Below the pieces are notes generated by a model. It ran no database searches. It had not been told where the DNA came from and saw nothing but the letters and a program-made list of their open reading frames with translations. Both the position numbers and the translations under genes were made by a program. This document shows, piece after piece, positions 7,030 through 13,892 of a DNA stretch of 24,056 nucleotides; positions within the stretch are counted from its first letter, which is position 1; each line of letters starts with the position of its first letter. This DNA comes from QHBQ01 sp038230695. Its GTDB lineage: Bacteria; Chloroflexota; Chloroflexia; QHBQ01. Location of the stretch: assembly GCA_038230695.1 (NCBI GenBank), contig JBBRMT010000040.1, forward strand, positions 1 to 24,056, given 5' to 3'.

Positions 7030-8064
7030 ATGCAATTTTACCGTGCCACTTATCCCTCATACCTTGAGCTTTACGAGAGCGGCGAGCTGCAACGCCGCGC
7101 TGAAGAGCTTTGGGAGGTCGCTATGCGCGACTGCACCCTCTGCCCCCACGATTGCCACGTAGACCGTCGCGCCGGAGTGAAGGGCGTGTGCCGCTCCACC
7201 GCCGATTTGCTGATCACCAGCCATGTGCTGCACTGGGGCGAGGAGCCAGGCATTACTGGCACTGGCGGCGCTGGCACCGTGTTCTTCGCCAACTGTCAGG
7301 GCCGCTGTATGTATTGCCAGAACTACTCGCTCAGTCAGTATGGGCGCGGCAAGAAGCGCACCATTAGCGAACTGGCCCAGATGATGGTGTCGCTGCAGGA
7401 GCGTGGCGCACACAACATTGATTTCGTTTCGCCCACCCAGTATATGCCCCAGATTATCTGCGCCATGCCGGAGGCAATCGAGCGCGGCCTGCGTATCCCC
7501 CTGCTCTACAACACCAACGGCTACGAGAACATGGAGGCGTTGCGCTACCTCGACGGCGTGATTGACATCTATCTGCCCGACGCGAAGTATGCCGACCCCG
7601 AAGTGTCGAAGCGACTATCCGGCTTCCCCGAATATCCCTACTTCAATCGCATCGCCATCAAGGAGATGTATCGCCAGGTGGGTGGCGTGCAGCACGACGA
7701 CAAGGGCATCATCACCCGTGGGCTGATTATCCGCCACCTCGTCTTGCCCAACAACATGAGCCAGGCCCGCGAAGTGATGCTCTGGATCGGTCAGGAACTC
7801 GGCTCCGATGTATTCGTCAGCCTGATGGATCAGTATTTCCCTGCCTATCGCGCAGTCAAGGACAAGAAGTACGGCCTCTACCGTTCGCTGAAGTGGGAGG
7901 AGTACGACACCGCCATGGCTGCCTGGGAGGAAGCAGGCATCGAGCAGGGCTTCATCCAGCAGCACCTCATCGAGGAAGGTAACGCCTGGTACGGCAACGA
8001 GGACATCCCTGACCCTAACAGCGTCTACGAAGGCGCAGCCGAGCTAGCCGCTGGTGAGGGATAA
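7030..8064 (+). CDS. Radical SAM protein, PflX/PflA-like (COG1313 type)
   Basis: 344 residues, with ATG 7030 preceded by AGAGGA. The radical SAM cluster motif C-x3-C-x2-C is at C89, C93 and C96 (NCQGRCMYCQNY) and would bind a [4Fe-4S] cluster that cleaves S-adenosylmethionine. An additional N-terminal cysteine group C35-x2-C38-x3-C42...C54 (CTLCPHDCHV...GVC) is typical of the PflX branch. The GTGGAG-like stretch before the cluster, the LLYNTNGYE strand and DIYLPDAKY also fit this branch. These proteins resemble pyruvate-formate-lyase activases, but their targets are unknown and no glycyl-radical enzyme is encoded nearby. The downstream spacer carries a nested hairpin at 8077-8133. Confidence 0.9.
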   Translation: MQFYRATYPSYLELYESGELQRRAEELWEVAMRDCTLCPHDCHVDRRAGVKGVCRSTADLLITSHVLHWGEEPGITGTGGAGTVFFANCQGRCMYCQNYSLSQYGRGKKRTISELAQMMVSLQERGAHNIDFVSPTQYMPQIICAMPEAIERGLRIPLLYNTNGYENMEALRYLDGVIDIYLPDAKYADPEVSKRLSGFPEYPYFNRIAIKEMYRQVGGVQHDDKGIITRGLIIRHLVLPNNMSQAREVMLWIGQELGSDVFVSLMDQYFPAYRAVKDKKYGLYRSLKWEEYDTAMAAWEEAGIEQGFIQQHLIEEGNAWYGNEDIPDPNSVYEGAAELAAGEG

Positions 8065-8076
8065 TCCAGCAAAAAG

Positions 8077-8133
8077 CCCCTCCCCAGCGGGGAAACCCCT
8101 TGTGGGTTCCCTGCGGGTAGGTTTGGTGAGGGG
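8077..8133. repeat. Nested inverted repeat after the radical SAM gene
   Basis: The outer arms are CCCCTCCCC (8077-8085) and GGTGAGGGG (8125-8133), complementary at 8 of 9 positions. An inner stem pairs GGGGAAACCC with GGGTTCCC. It begins 12 bases after the stop codon and could fold as an RNA hairpin or be a dispersed GC-rich repeat. There is no T-run, so it is not a classic intrinsic terminator. Confidence 0.5.
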
Positions 8134-8172
8134 AGAATCTCGAAGCTACAACCAATCTCGAAGGAACACCCA

Positions 8173-8997
8173 ATGCCAACCTACCTTGACCGCTATCTAG
8201 CAGGCGAATGCGAACAGGTGTGGGATGAATTGATGGCCCTCGGCGCAGCGGTGCGCGAGCAGCCGCTATACGATGATGCACTGGCGGTGGCGCGAGAGAC
8301 TATGCGACGGGCAAGGTACAATGTTGAGACGATTGTGGCGAGGCTGAGGGAGAGTGGTTATAACTTTTATGTGAGTGATAGAATCTGCATACCCCCTCAA
8401 CCAAATGCAGAGGAAAAAGTCAGAGCGCTTGAGGAACTGAGTGGGGTTATCCCTTTGTCTATGAAGATGTGGTACGAGATTGTTGGCGAGGTAGACTTGA
8501 TGGGAACTCACCCTCAATGGCGAGTAAGCGGCTATGCGCTCGGTACTTATGATCATATCTATCGAACAGATGTTTATTGTAAATACGTACTAGAACTAAA
8601 CAAGAGACCAATTCAGACAGAGCCACTTCAAGTGAAAGGAATCGGCAGGCAACTCACATGGTTCAATATGTGGCAGGAGTATGATGCTAATAAGCTTACA
8701 CCTTATTGGGCAGATAAGGGATTTAGCCAAACTCCATTTACTCTGCTCGTCTCTGATCATCAGAATGATAGGTCAGGTTTTAGTGGTGGTGGAGTTGATG
8801 AAATTGCGCTGCCTGAGCCATCTTCTATTGATGGTGTTGTCATACATGATTACGGACATGAACCGCCAGAGTCGTTTATAGCCTATCTACGTCGTAGCTT
8901 CCAATGGGGCGGCTTCCCCGGCTTCGCCAACGTTGACGAAAGCCTGCGGCCCACCGCGATGCTAGCGCAACTGACCGAGGGGCTGCTGCCGATATGA
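8173..8997 (+). CDS. Uncharacterised protein with AT-rich central region and WGGFPGF C-terminal motif
   Basis: 274 residues from ATG 8173, with AAGGA about 7 bases upstream. I do not recognise a named family, although similar uncharacterised bacterial proteins share the ends. The N-terminal half is helical and charged (MPTYLDRYLAGECEQVWDEL, then DDALAVARETMRRARYNVET). It is followed by IPLSMKMWYEIVGEVDLMGTHPQW, which recalls the start of SUKH (SMI1/KNR4)-like folds, and the protein closes with YLRRSFQWGGFPGFANVDE. No signal peptide or membrane segment is visible, so it is probably cytoplasmic. DNA from about 8340 to 8880 is visibly AT-richer than either end (codons such as AAT, TTT, ATT, AGA), while both ends have the GC-rich codon use of neighbouring genes. 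An immunity-type role would fit a SUKH-like fold, but that is conjecture. Confidence 0.7.
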   Translation: MPTYLDRYLAGECEQVWDELMALGAAVREQPLYDDALAVARETMRRARYNVETIVARLRESGYNFYVSDRICIPPQPNAEEKVRALEELSGVIPLSMKMWYEIVGEVDLMGTHPQWRVSGYALGTYDHIYRTDVYCKYVLELNKRPIQTEPLQVKGIGRQLTWFNMWQEYDANKLTPYWADKGFSQTPFTLLVSDHQNDRSGFSGGGVDEIALPEPSSIDGVVIHDYGHEPPESFIAYLRRSFQWGGFPGFANVDESLRPTAMLAQLTEGLLPI

Positions 8998-9045
8998 TGG
9001 GTTTCAGCTAGCGGATTCGTGACAGCGGATAAGCGGATGATGTGT

Positions 9046-9073
9046 GTAGGGGCGCATGGCATACGCCCGCTTG
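9046..9073 (+). repeat. Palindromic GGGGCG repeat (pair member with 9254-9281)
   Basis: This 28-base copy starts GTAGGGGCGCATGGC and ends CGCCCGCTTG. Its exact reverse complement is at 9254-9281, so the two copies form a perfect 28-bp inverted repeat 180 bases apart. Confidence 0.75.
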
Positions 9074-9111
9074 CCCAGCCACAATGCTGAGAACAGACAC
9101 GTATGCTGGCC

Positions 9112-9133
9112 GTAAGGGCGCATGGCATACGCC
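9112..9133 (+). repeat. Palindromic GGGGCG repeat, diverged copy
   Basis: GTAAGGGCGCATGGC...ACGCC repeats the core of the copy at 9046 in the same orientation, with one changed base in the GGGG tract and a different right flank. Confidence 0.65.
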
Positions 9134-9253
9134 TCAATGCAACGCCAATAACGACTATCATAATCGGCTCCGCTGTTCGTGGTTACAATTCACTGGGTGC
9201 ATACGCCTCACCAAACGCTAAGGATAACAGTCACCATAGGCGTTACGGTGGGT

Positions 9254-9281
9254 CAAGCGGGCGTATGCCATGCGCCCCTAC
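9254..9281 (-). repeat. Palindromic GGGGCG repeat (inverted partner of 9046-9073)
   Basis: This is the exact 28-base reverse complement of 9046-9073, ending GCGCCCCTAC on the plus strand. The flank extends the match slightly (GGTCAAG versus CTTGCCC). Confidence 0.75.
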
Positions 9282-9401
9282 GTCAACATTGACGGTATCG
9301 AGCAGCCTTGTTATTGGGCGGCAGAACGAGTGCAACCTGCCCTATGCATCATCCTTCGCCATTTACCATTTCTCATTTACCCTTTACCATTCGGAGGCAC
9401 T

Positions 9402-10433
9402 ATGTCGCTAGAATCCTTCATCCGCGCCATGCCCAAGGCGGAACTGCATATTCACCTGGAGGGCAGCATCCGCCCGCACACGCTGCTGCAACTGGCGCAA
9501 CGCAACGGCGTGGAGTTGCCGTTCAGCGACGAGGCGGGGTTGCACGAATACTACCGCTTCACCGACTTCCCCCACTTCATCGAGGTCTGGTATACCATCA
9601 ACGAGGCGTTGCAAACCGCCGCCGACTTTACCCTGATTACCTACGAATTGGGCAAGGAGGCGGCGGAGCAGCACACCCGCTACATGGAAGTGACGTTCAC
9701 ACCGACCACTACCGTCGAGCGGCTGGGCATCAGCTACGATGATTTGCTGGCGGCAATTAACGTGGGCGCGGCGCAGGTACAACGGGAGTTCGGCGTGACT
9801 ATGCGCTGGATCAACGACGCTGACCGCGCCCGCGACCCCGAACTCACCCTCACCACCGAGGGCTGGGCGGCAGCGGCGCAAGATCGCGGGGTGGTCGCTC
9901 TTGGCCTGGGTGGATTCGAGCCGGACGGTCCGCCCACCGAGTTCGCCACTGCCTTTGCAACAGCTCGCAAAGCTGGCCTGCACTGCATCCCACACCAGGG
10001 CGAATACGCTGGGCCGGAGAGCATCTGGCAGGCCATTCGCCTGCTAAACGCCGAGCGCATCGGCCACGGCATCCACGCCGCTGAAGACCCTGAGTTGATG
10101 CAATATCTGGCCGAGCATGGCATTGCCCTGGAGATCTGCCCCACCTCGAACGTCTGCACCCGCGTAGTGGACAAGCTGGCCGACCATCCCATCCGCACCC
10201 TGTTTGCCGCTGGCGTGCCAGTCACGCTCAACAGCGACGACCCCGCGATGTTCAATACCACCCTGACCGACGAATACCTGCTGGCCGCGCAGCACTTTGG
10301 CTTCAGCGCCGAGCAGCTAACCCAAATCAGCCTAAACGCCGTCCGCTACAGCTTCCAGCCCGAAGCCGACAAGCAGCGCATGGTCGCCGAGTTCGAGGCC
10401 GAGTTCGAGAGGCTACGGGCGGAGCATTTGTAA
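9402..10433 (+). CDS. add: Adenosine deaminase family protein
   Basis: 343 residues. The start is ATG 9402 after GGAGG; the frame stays open further upstream, but only through the repeat spacer. The metal-dependent amidohydrolase site is complete: H16 and H18 in ELHIHLEGS, H198 with E201 in HQGEYAG (usually HAGE), H222 in ERIGHGIH, the LEICPTSN loop, and D279/D280 in LNSDDPAMF. Enzymes of this fold hydrolyse adenosine or deoxyadenosine to inosine and ammonia in purine salvage. Relatives act on adenine, N6-methyl-AMP or aminodeoxyfutalosine, and the SDDPAMF form with HQGE leaves some doubt over the exact substrate. The carbonic anhydrase gene starts 13 bases later with its own strong ribosome binding site. 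Confidence 0.9.
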   Translation: MSLESFIRAMPKAELHIHLEGSIRPHTLLQLAQRNGVELPFSDEAGLHEYYRFTDFPHFIEVWYTINEALQTAADFTLITYELGKEAAEQHTRYMEVTFTPTTTVERLGISYDDLLAAINVGAAQVQREFGVTMRWINDADRARDPELTLTTEGWAAAAQDRGVVALGLGGFEPDGPPTEFATAFATARKAGLHCIPHQGEYAGPESIWQAIRLLNAERIGHGIHAAEDPELMQYLAEHGIALEICPTSNVCTRVVDKLADHPIRTLFAAGVPVTLNSDDPAMFNTTLTDEYLLAAQHFGFSAEQLTQISLNAVRYSFQPEADKQRMVAEFEAEFERLRAEHL

Positions 10434-10446
10434 ACAAGGAGGATGT

Positions 10447-11142
10447 ATGCAGCATGACACCCCGCACTGGGAATACTCTGGCAGCAACAGGCCGGAACAC
10501 TGGGGCGCACTGAGCCGCGAGTACGTCCCCTGCAAGGATGGTCGGGCGCAATCGCCGATTGACTTCACTACCACCGAGGCTGCCCGCCTCGATGCGCTGG
10601 TTTTCAACTACCAGCCCTGCAACCCCACCATCATCAACAACGGCCACACCATCCAGGTTGATTATACCGCGCCGAGCAGCATCAGCGTGGGCAGCGAGGA
10701 GTATCAGCTAGCGCAATTCCACTTCCACACCCCCAGCGAACACAGCGTCAACGGCCAGCAAACCGCGATGGAGTTGCACCTGGTTCACCGCGACGCAAAC
10801 CAGCGGCTGGCGGTAGTCGGCGTGTTCCTCACCGTCGGTGCGGCCAACCCTGCTCTGGAAATGCTCTGGCAGCGGTTGCCTGCCTACGAGGGAGCGGAGC
10901 GCCCGCTAAATACTGCCTTCAATGCCCTAGACCTGCTGCCCGCCGACCGCCGCTCCATACGCTACGAAGGGTCACTTACCACCCCACCCTGCTCCGAAGG
11001 GGTGCGTTGGCTGATGATGATTAACCCTGTCGAAGTGTCACAGGCGCAGGTAGATCGCTTTCGTAGCATCTTCGCCAACAACAGCCGCCCCAGCCAGCCG
11101 CTCAACAACCGACGCATATTTCAGGAAGCGCTGCACGAGTAG
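10447..11142 (+). CDS. Alpha-class carbonic anhydrase without signal peptide
   Basis: 231 residues. AAGGAGG (10436-10442) directs the start; ATG 10447 is chosen, and the out-of-frame ATG at 10443 is too close. Zinc ligands are H92 and H94 (AQFHFHTPSEH) and H111 (MELHLVH). The proton-relay and substrate pocket segments HWGALS, QSPID and LTTPPCSEGVRW are all present, so it should interconvert CO2 and bicarbonate. The protein begins directly with the catalytic domain (MQHDTPHWEYSG), with no hydrophobic leader. Most bacterial alpha enzymes are exported, so a cytoplasmic location here is unusual. It is probably co-transcribed with the deaminase, though no functional link is evident. Confidence 0.93.
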   Translation: MQHDTPHWEYSGSNRPEHWGALSREYVPCKDGRAQSPIDFTTTEAARLDALVFNYQPCNPTIINNGHTIQVDYTAPSSISVGSEEYQLAQFHFHTPSEHSVNGQQTAMELHLVHRDANQRLAVVGVFLTVGAANPALEMLWQRLPAYEGAERPLNTAFNALDLLPADRRSIRYEGSLTTPPCSEGVRWLMMINPVEVSQAQVDRFRSIFANNSRPSQPLNNRRIFQEALHE

Positions 11143-11197
11143 CGAGCAGGATGCCTATTATCGGTGATGCCGTAAAATCAGCATTATTAGCGCTGCA

Positions 11198-11224
11198 CCA
11201 GGGCGGGCAGCCGCCCGCCCCTAC
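11198..11224. repeat. Palindromic GGGGCG repeat after the carbonic anhydrase gene
   Basis: CCAGGGCGGGC...GCCCGCCCCTAC forms a strong GC hairpin between the convergent carbonic anhydrase and BtrH-like genes. The TGCACCAGGGCG flank is the same as in the copy at 23054-23077. It could slow transcription from either side, but it lacks a U-tract. Confidence 0.7.
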
Positions 11225-11257
11225 GATTTACTTCACGATGATCATGCTGCATGACAG

Positions 11258-12220
11258 CTAGATACAAACCGCCTCCCGTTCGCGCATCGCCGCCTGCTGG
11301 AACTGCTGCTCCAACTCTGCCGCACGGTGCAAAGCCGCAGCCATCGCCACGTAGTCACCACGCATCATTGCCACATACGAGTCGCCGAATGCCTGGCCCT
11401 GCGCGTTCTTCAGTGCGGCCCGCTCGGCATCGTAGGGCGCGTAGAAGTTGGCATAATCGGTGCAACGCTTCGCCCCCAGCGGTAGCAGGAAGTAGGTGAG
11501 CTGGCCCTTCAGGTAATCAGGCACGCTATCCTTTACCTGCTCGGCAATTGCCCGTATCGCGGCGGGGCCAACCTCCAGCAGCCCCGGCTCCTTGTCACTT
11601 TGCTGCCGCGCAACGGCCGACCTAACCCGCGCCTCGGTTGCCTCATACACCTCGTCCGCCGATGGCAAGCGCACCTGGCGCAGATTGCCCCACATCTGGT
11701 ACGAGTCGCTCACATAGTCAATCGCGGTAGCCTGCCATGCTTTGCTGAACTCTGCGATGCTGAGGCTGGCGTAGGGATACCACTGTGGGTCTTGTATCCG
11801 CACCGTATCACCCTCAATCGCATAAACGCAAATGTAGTGGTCAGCGCCGTAGAGGTCGGCATGATTATGGTGATAGAGTAGGTAGCCTATGTCCATCGGG
11901 CCAACGATGCCTGGGCCATGTTCCAGCAACCCGCGCAGGTGGGTCATTGCCAGATCAGGATCGGCGCTCTCCTTCGGTTGGCGATAGTGTTCGCACTCGT
12001 AGCCCAGATTGGTCAAGGCAATGCTGATACCCTCGTTGGGTAGCGTTGCGCTGAAGAAGGTCATCGGCTGTTTAGGGTCGCCAAGAGATATAGCACCGAT
12101 GCCAACCGTGGTTAGGCACTCGATGTAGCCGGGGTCGTAGTCCTTACCAGTTGCCGATAGCGCCATTGCGGTAGAGTTGGCGTAGCAGTACGAACCGTTG
12201 CCGATATAGTGGAAGCTCAT
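11258..12220 (-). CDS. BtrH N-terminal-domain-like / C39-peptidase-fold protein
   Basis: 320 residues from ATG 12220, with AAAGGAG about 8 bases upstream. The N-terminus IGNGSYCYANSTAMAL places a Cys (residue 12) at the start of a helix, as in papain-like C39 folds. A His follows in LYGADHYICVYAIEGD and an Asp in VRIQDPQWYP, the usual order Cys...His...Asp/Asn. This pattern resembles the BtrH_N family, whose founder BtrH transfers an acyl group from a carrier protein in butirosin biosynthesis. No carrier protein or antibiotic gene is nearby, so the substrate is unknown. The C-terminal third (about 190-320) is helical with no recognisable motif. It lies 51 bases downstream of the MerR/GyrI gene pair and probably shares its transcript. 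Confidence 0.7.
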   Translation of the reverse strand: MSFHYIGNGSYCYANSTAMALSATGKDYDPGYIECLTTVGIGAISLGDPKQPMTFFSATLPNEGISIALTNLGYECEHYRQPKESADPDLAMTHLRGLLEHGPGIVGPMDIGYLLYHHNHADLYGADHYICVYAIEGDTVRIQDPQWYPYASLSIAEFSKAWQATAIDYVSDSYQMWGNLRQVRLPSADEVYEATEARVRSAVARQQSDKEPGLLEVGPAAIRAIAEQVKDSVPDYLKGQLTYFLLPLGAKRCTDYANFYAPYDAERAALKNAQGQAFGDSYVAMMRGDYVAMAAALHRAAELEQQFQQAAMREREAVCI

Positions 12221-12271
12221 GGTTGTCTCTCCTTTCGTGGTGGGGCGTAGCTATAGGCCCATTATCTGCAA

Positions 12272-12872
12272 TCAAACAAATGGCTGGCGCAGCACGGTGC
12301 GTAGCTTCTCCGGCGCGATGCGGCGTGGGTCGCCGAGGTAGATCTCATGATGCTTGCCATGCAACTTATGGCCGCTCTGGATAATGAACTCGTGTACCCG
12401 CATCACGTTAGGCCACTCTGCTGCGTAGGGGCCGAGGTGCAGCAGTTGTGCGGCGCGGCCCTCGTCGTAGCGTTCGCAGCGTAGCCGCTCGATTATGGGT
12501 GATGGTTTCTTCTTTTTCACCTCAGCCAGCGCGTGTTCGATCAGTGCGGCATTGACCATCTCTGGCTGCATGATCATCAGCGTCCAGCGCCAATTGTCGC
12601 GCGGCGCATCTGGATGGTACTCTGCTTCATCAGCCAGCCACCATAGACCTTCCAGCGGCATCACTACGTAGTCGAGGTTGCTATCGCTGTGCTTCAGCGC
12701 AAACTTGACTGCGTAGGAAGCCGCGTAGAGCGCTTCTGTTGCTGCGACAAAGGCTGGGGTCGCCCTCACCGTCTATCATCAGGAAGTTCATCGCTGGCAC
12801 TTTTACGATCGATACTTCGTTGGCCGATGGGTTGTAGAGCGCTTTCAGTTCCTTCTTCAAGTCGGTTGGCAT
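12272..12872 (-). pseudogene. Second GyrI-like (COG4832-type) domain, frameshifted from the MerR fusion
   Basis: This region encodes a GyrI-like small-molecule-binding protein in two frames. The first part, from ATG 12872 (TDLKKELKALYNPSANEV... MNFLMIDGEGDP), is in frame with the MerR gene upstream. The rest (AFVAATEALYAASYAVKFAL... ending GDPRRIAPEKLRTVLRQPFV at 12272) is in another frame. The break is at about 12762: a +1 shift at GAC CCC A would restore the family pattern GEGDP-(x)-AF with only a few residues missing, so a small deletion is likely. AAGGAG at 12884-12879 stands 6 bases before ATG 12872, so this was probably once a separate gene. Family members are intact at about 200 residues. 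Alternatives are a sequencing error or, less likely, programmed slippage. Confidence 0.75.
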
Positions 12873-13682
12873 TGTTAACTCCTTCACCACGGGGAACTGG
12901 ATCTCGGTGACGAACGACTCGTCATCCTGAGCGCCGCCGCCTTCCATATAGAGTTCGCGGCTAGGGCCGCTTACTTTGTAGCCGTTCGCTTCGATCCAGC
13001 CTATGATGGCGGCGTAAGCCTGGCTGAGATTGTTGTAGCTGCCGTGATGGATGGTCGCGGCCATTACCTCCACCGTAGGCAGTTCGTATACGCTTACGCG
13101 CCCGCTGGCGGGTATCGGCTTGTCTATGAAGGCCAGCCCCTCTGCGTCAATAGTACCGTCGGGTCGCTCGATGTCGTGCCAGATGGCGGCATCGTAGCCA
13201 GCCACACCGTAGGGCGTGACATACTGCATCACCTCATCAATCAGCTTGCCTACTGCAGGGAAGCTGGCGACTGGTTCGTGGATGCTGGCAACCAGATGGG
13301 CTTCGACCCGTTTAATCACCATGTCGTACTTCGGCATCCTGCCCTCCTGTTCGATGTATTGCAGCCGCTGCTCGACCCGCCGCAGCCGCGCCTGCTCTTC
13401 CTCGACCTGCTGCTGCAACTCGGCCTGCTTCAGCCGCAGCATCCCGCGAATGTAGTCGGCGGGCAACTGCTCGTCCAGTAGCTTCGCAATCTGCTCCAGC
13501 GATAGACCCAGATCCTTCAATGCCAGGATGCGGTTGAGGCGGGGCAGTTGGTCCAGCCCATAGGAGCGATAGCTGGTCCACTTGTCAATCTGGCTGGGCT
13601 TGAGCAGCCCAATTTCGTCGTAGTAGCGCAGCAGCCGGATAGATACCCCGCTGAGGTGGGCGAACTCACCGATCTTGAGCAT
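12681..13682 (-). CDS. MerR-family regulator with GyrI-like effector domain, reading into a second GyrI-like domain
   Basis: The frame has 333 codons from ATG 13682, with GGAGG about 8 bases upstream. Residues 1-70 are a MerR winged helix (MLKIGEFAHLSGVSIRLLRY, then DEIGLLKPSQID; SYRSYGLDQLPRLNRILALK). A coiled coil follows at about 75-115 (LKQAELQQQVEEEQARLRRV). Residues 120-268 are a GyrI/AraC-effector-binding-type domain (VEAHLVASIHEPV... VEVMAATIHHGSYNNLSQAY; ESFVTEIQFPV). Such proteins sense hydrophobic or cationic drugs and activate efflux or detoxification genes by untwisting a long-spacer promoter. No stop follows the domain: the frame continues through an internal ribosome binding site and ATG 12872 into a second GyrI-like domain until a frameshift, then ends in an unrelated tail. 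Its own upstream region carries the expected MerR-type operator. Confidence 0.85.
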   Translation of the reverse strand: MLKIGEFAHLSGVSIRLLRYYDEIGLLKPSQIDKWTSYRSYGLDQLPRLNRILALKDLGLSLEQIAKLLDEQLPADYIRGMLRLKQAELQQQVEEEQARLRRVEQRLQYIEQEGRMPKYDMVIKRVEAHLVASIHEPVASFPAVGKLIDEVMQYVTPYGVAGYDAAIWHDIERPDGTIDAEGLAFIDKPIPASGRVSVYELPTVEVMAATIHHGSYNNLSQAYAAIIGWIEANGYKVSGPSRELYMEGGGAQDDESFVTEIQFPVVKELTMPTDLKKELKALYNPSANEVSIVKVPAMNFLMIDGEGDPSLCRSNRSALRGFLRSQVCAEAQR

Positions 13683-13723
13683 CCGCTAGCCTCCGTTTCG
13701 TTCCTTGCTTGCAAGCTGAGAGC

Positions 13724-13754
13724 AGTATAAAGCATCACGTAACGTGAGAGTCAA
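13724..13754 (-). promoter_or_regulatory. MerR-type promoter with 19-bp spacer and operator dyad
   Basis: On the minus strand TTGACT (13754-13749) and TATACT (13729-13724) are 19 bases apart, the over-long spacing characteristic of MerR-regulated promoters. The spacer holds a perfect dyad TCACGT-T-ACGTGA at 13735-13747. The site is about 42 bases upstream of the MerR gene start, so the regulator most likely controls itself and the downstream GyrI and BtrH-like genes. Confidence 0.8.
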
Positions 13755-13783
13755 GAGCCTTTTGCTGGAATGGGGGCAAAATA

Positions 13784-13810
13784 TAGGGGCGAACCGTTGT
13801 TCGCCCTGGT
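13784..13810. repeat. Palindromic GGGGCG repeat
   Basis: TAGGGGCGAAC...GTTCGCCCTGGT is a hairpin-forming copy of the dispersed family. It lies upstream of the MerR promoter and 50 bases from the next copy. Confidence 0.7.
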
Positions 13811-13853
13811 TGGTTATACAATAACTTGACGCACACCCAGCCGAACTGTGGAC

Positions 13854-13891
13854 AAAATGAAGGGGCGAACAACAGTTCGCCCCTTCATTTT
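13854..13891. terminator. Perfect 17-bp hairpin, probable bidirectional terminator built on a GGGGCG repeat
   Basis: The stem 13854-13870 pairs perfectly with 13875-13891 around a 4-base loop AACA. The outer part is A/T-rich (AAAATGAAGG... on one side, ...CCTTCATTTT on the other), so either strand gives a stem followed by Us. It starts 2 bases after the stop codon of the HicB-DinB gene, which is the expected terminator position. The core is a copy of the dispersed palindrome (13859-13886). Confidence 0.7.
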
Positions 13892-13892
13892 C

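Larger units (their letters stand above)
8998..9401. other. Repeat-rich intergenic spacer
   Basis: This 404-base gap has no credible gene. It begins with an AGCTAGCGGATTCG word related to the 6661 inverted repeat. It then holds three full palindromic GGGGCG repeats and one half copy (about 9190-9205), and ends with a run of TTTACC-like words (9360-9390) just before the GGAGG of the adenosine deaminase gene. Confidence 0.6.

Noticed and set aside
9046..9281. Possible CRISPR array from the repeated GGGGCG units
   Set aside because: Copies differ in orientation, length and spacing, are internally palindromic, and no cas gene is present.
9360..9400. TTTACC-like tandem words before the adenosine deaminase gene
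   Set aside because: Irregular units with no constant period. Treated as a low-complexity leader rather than a defined repeat or iteron.
9270..9401. Upstream extension of the adenosine deaminase frame
   Set aside because: The extra codons translate a palindromic repeat and low-complexity spacer. GGAGG and the conserved N-terminus point to ATG 9402.
12272..12769. Independent gene starting at GTG 12769 for the second GyrI-like domain
   Set aside because: There is no ribosome binding site before this GTG, and the missing N-terminal part of the domain is encoded just upstream in the MerR frame, so a frameshift explains it better.
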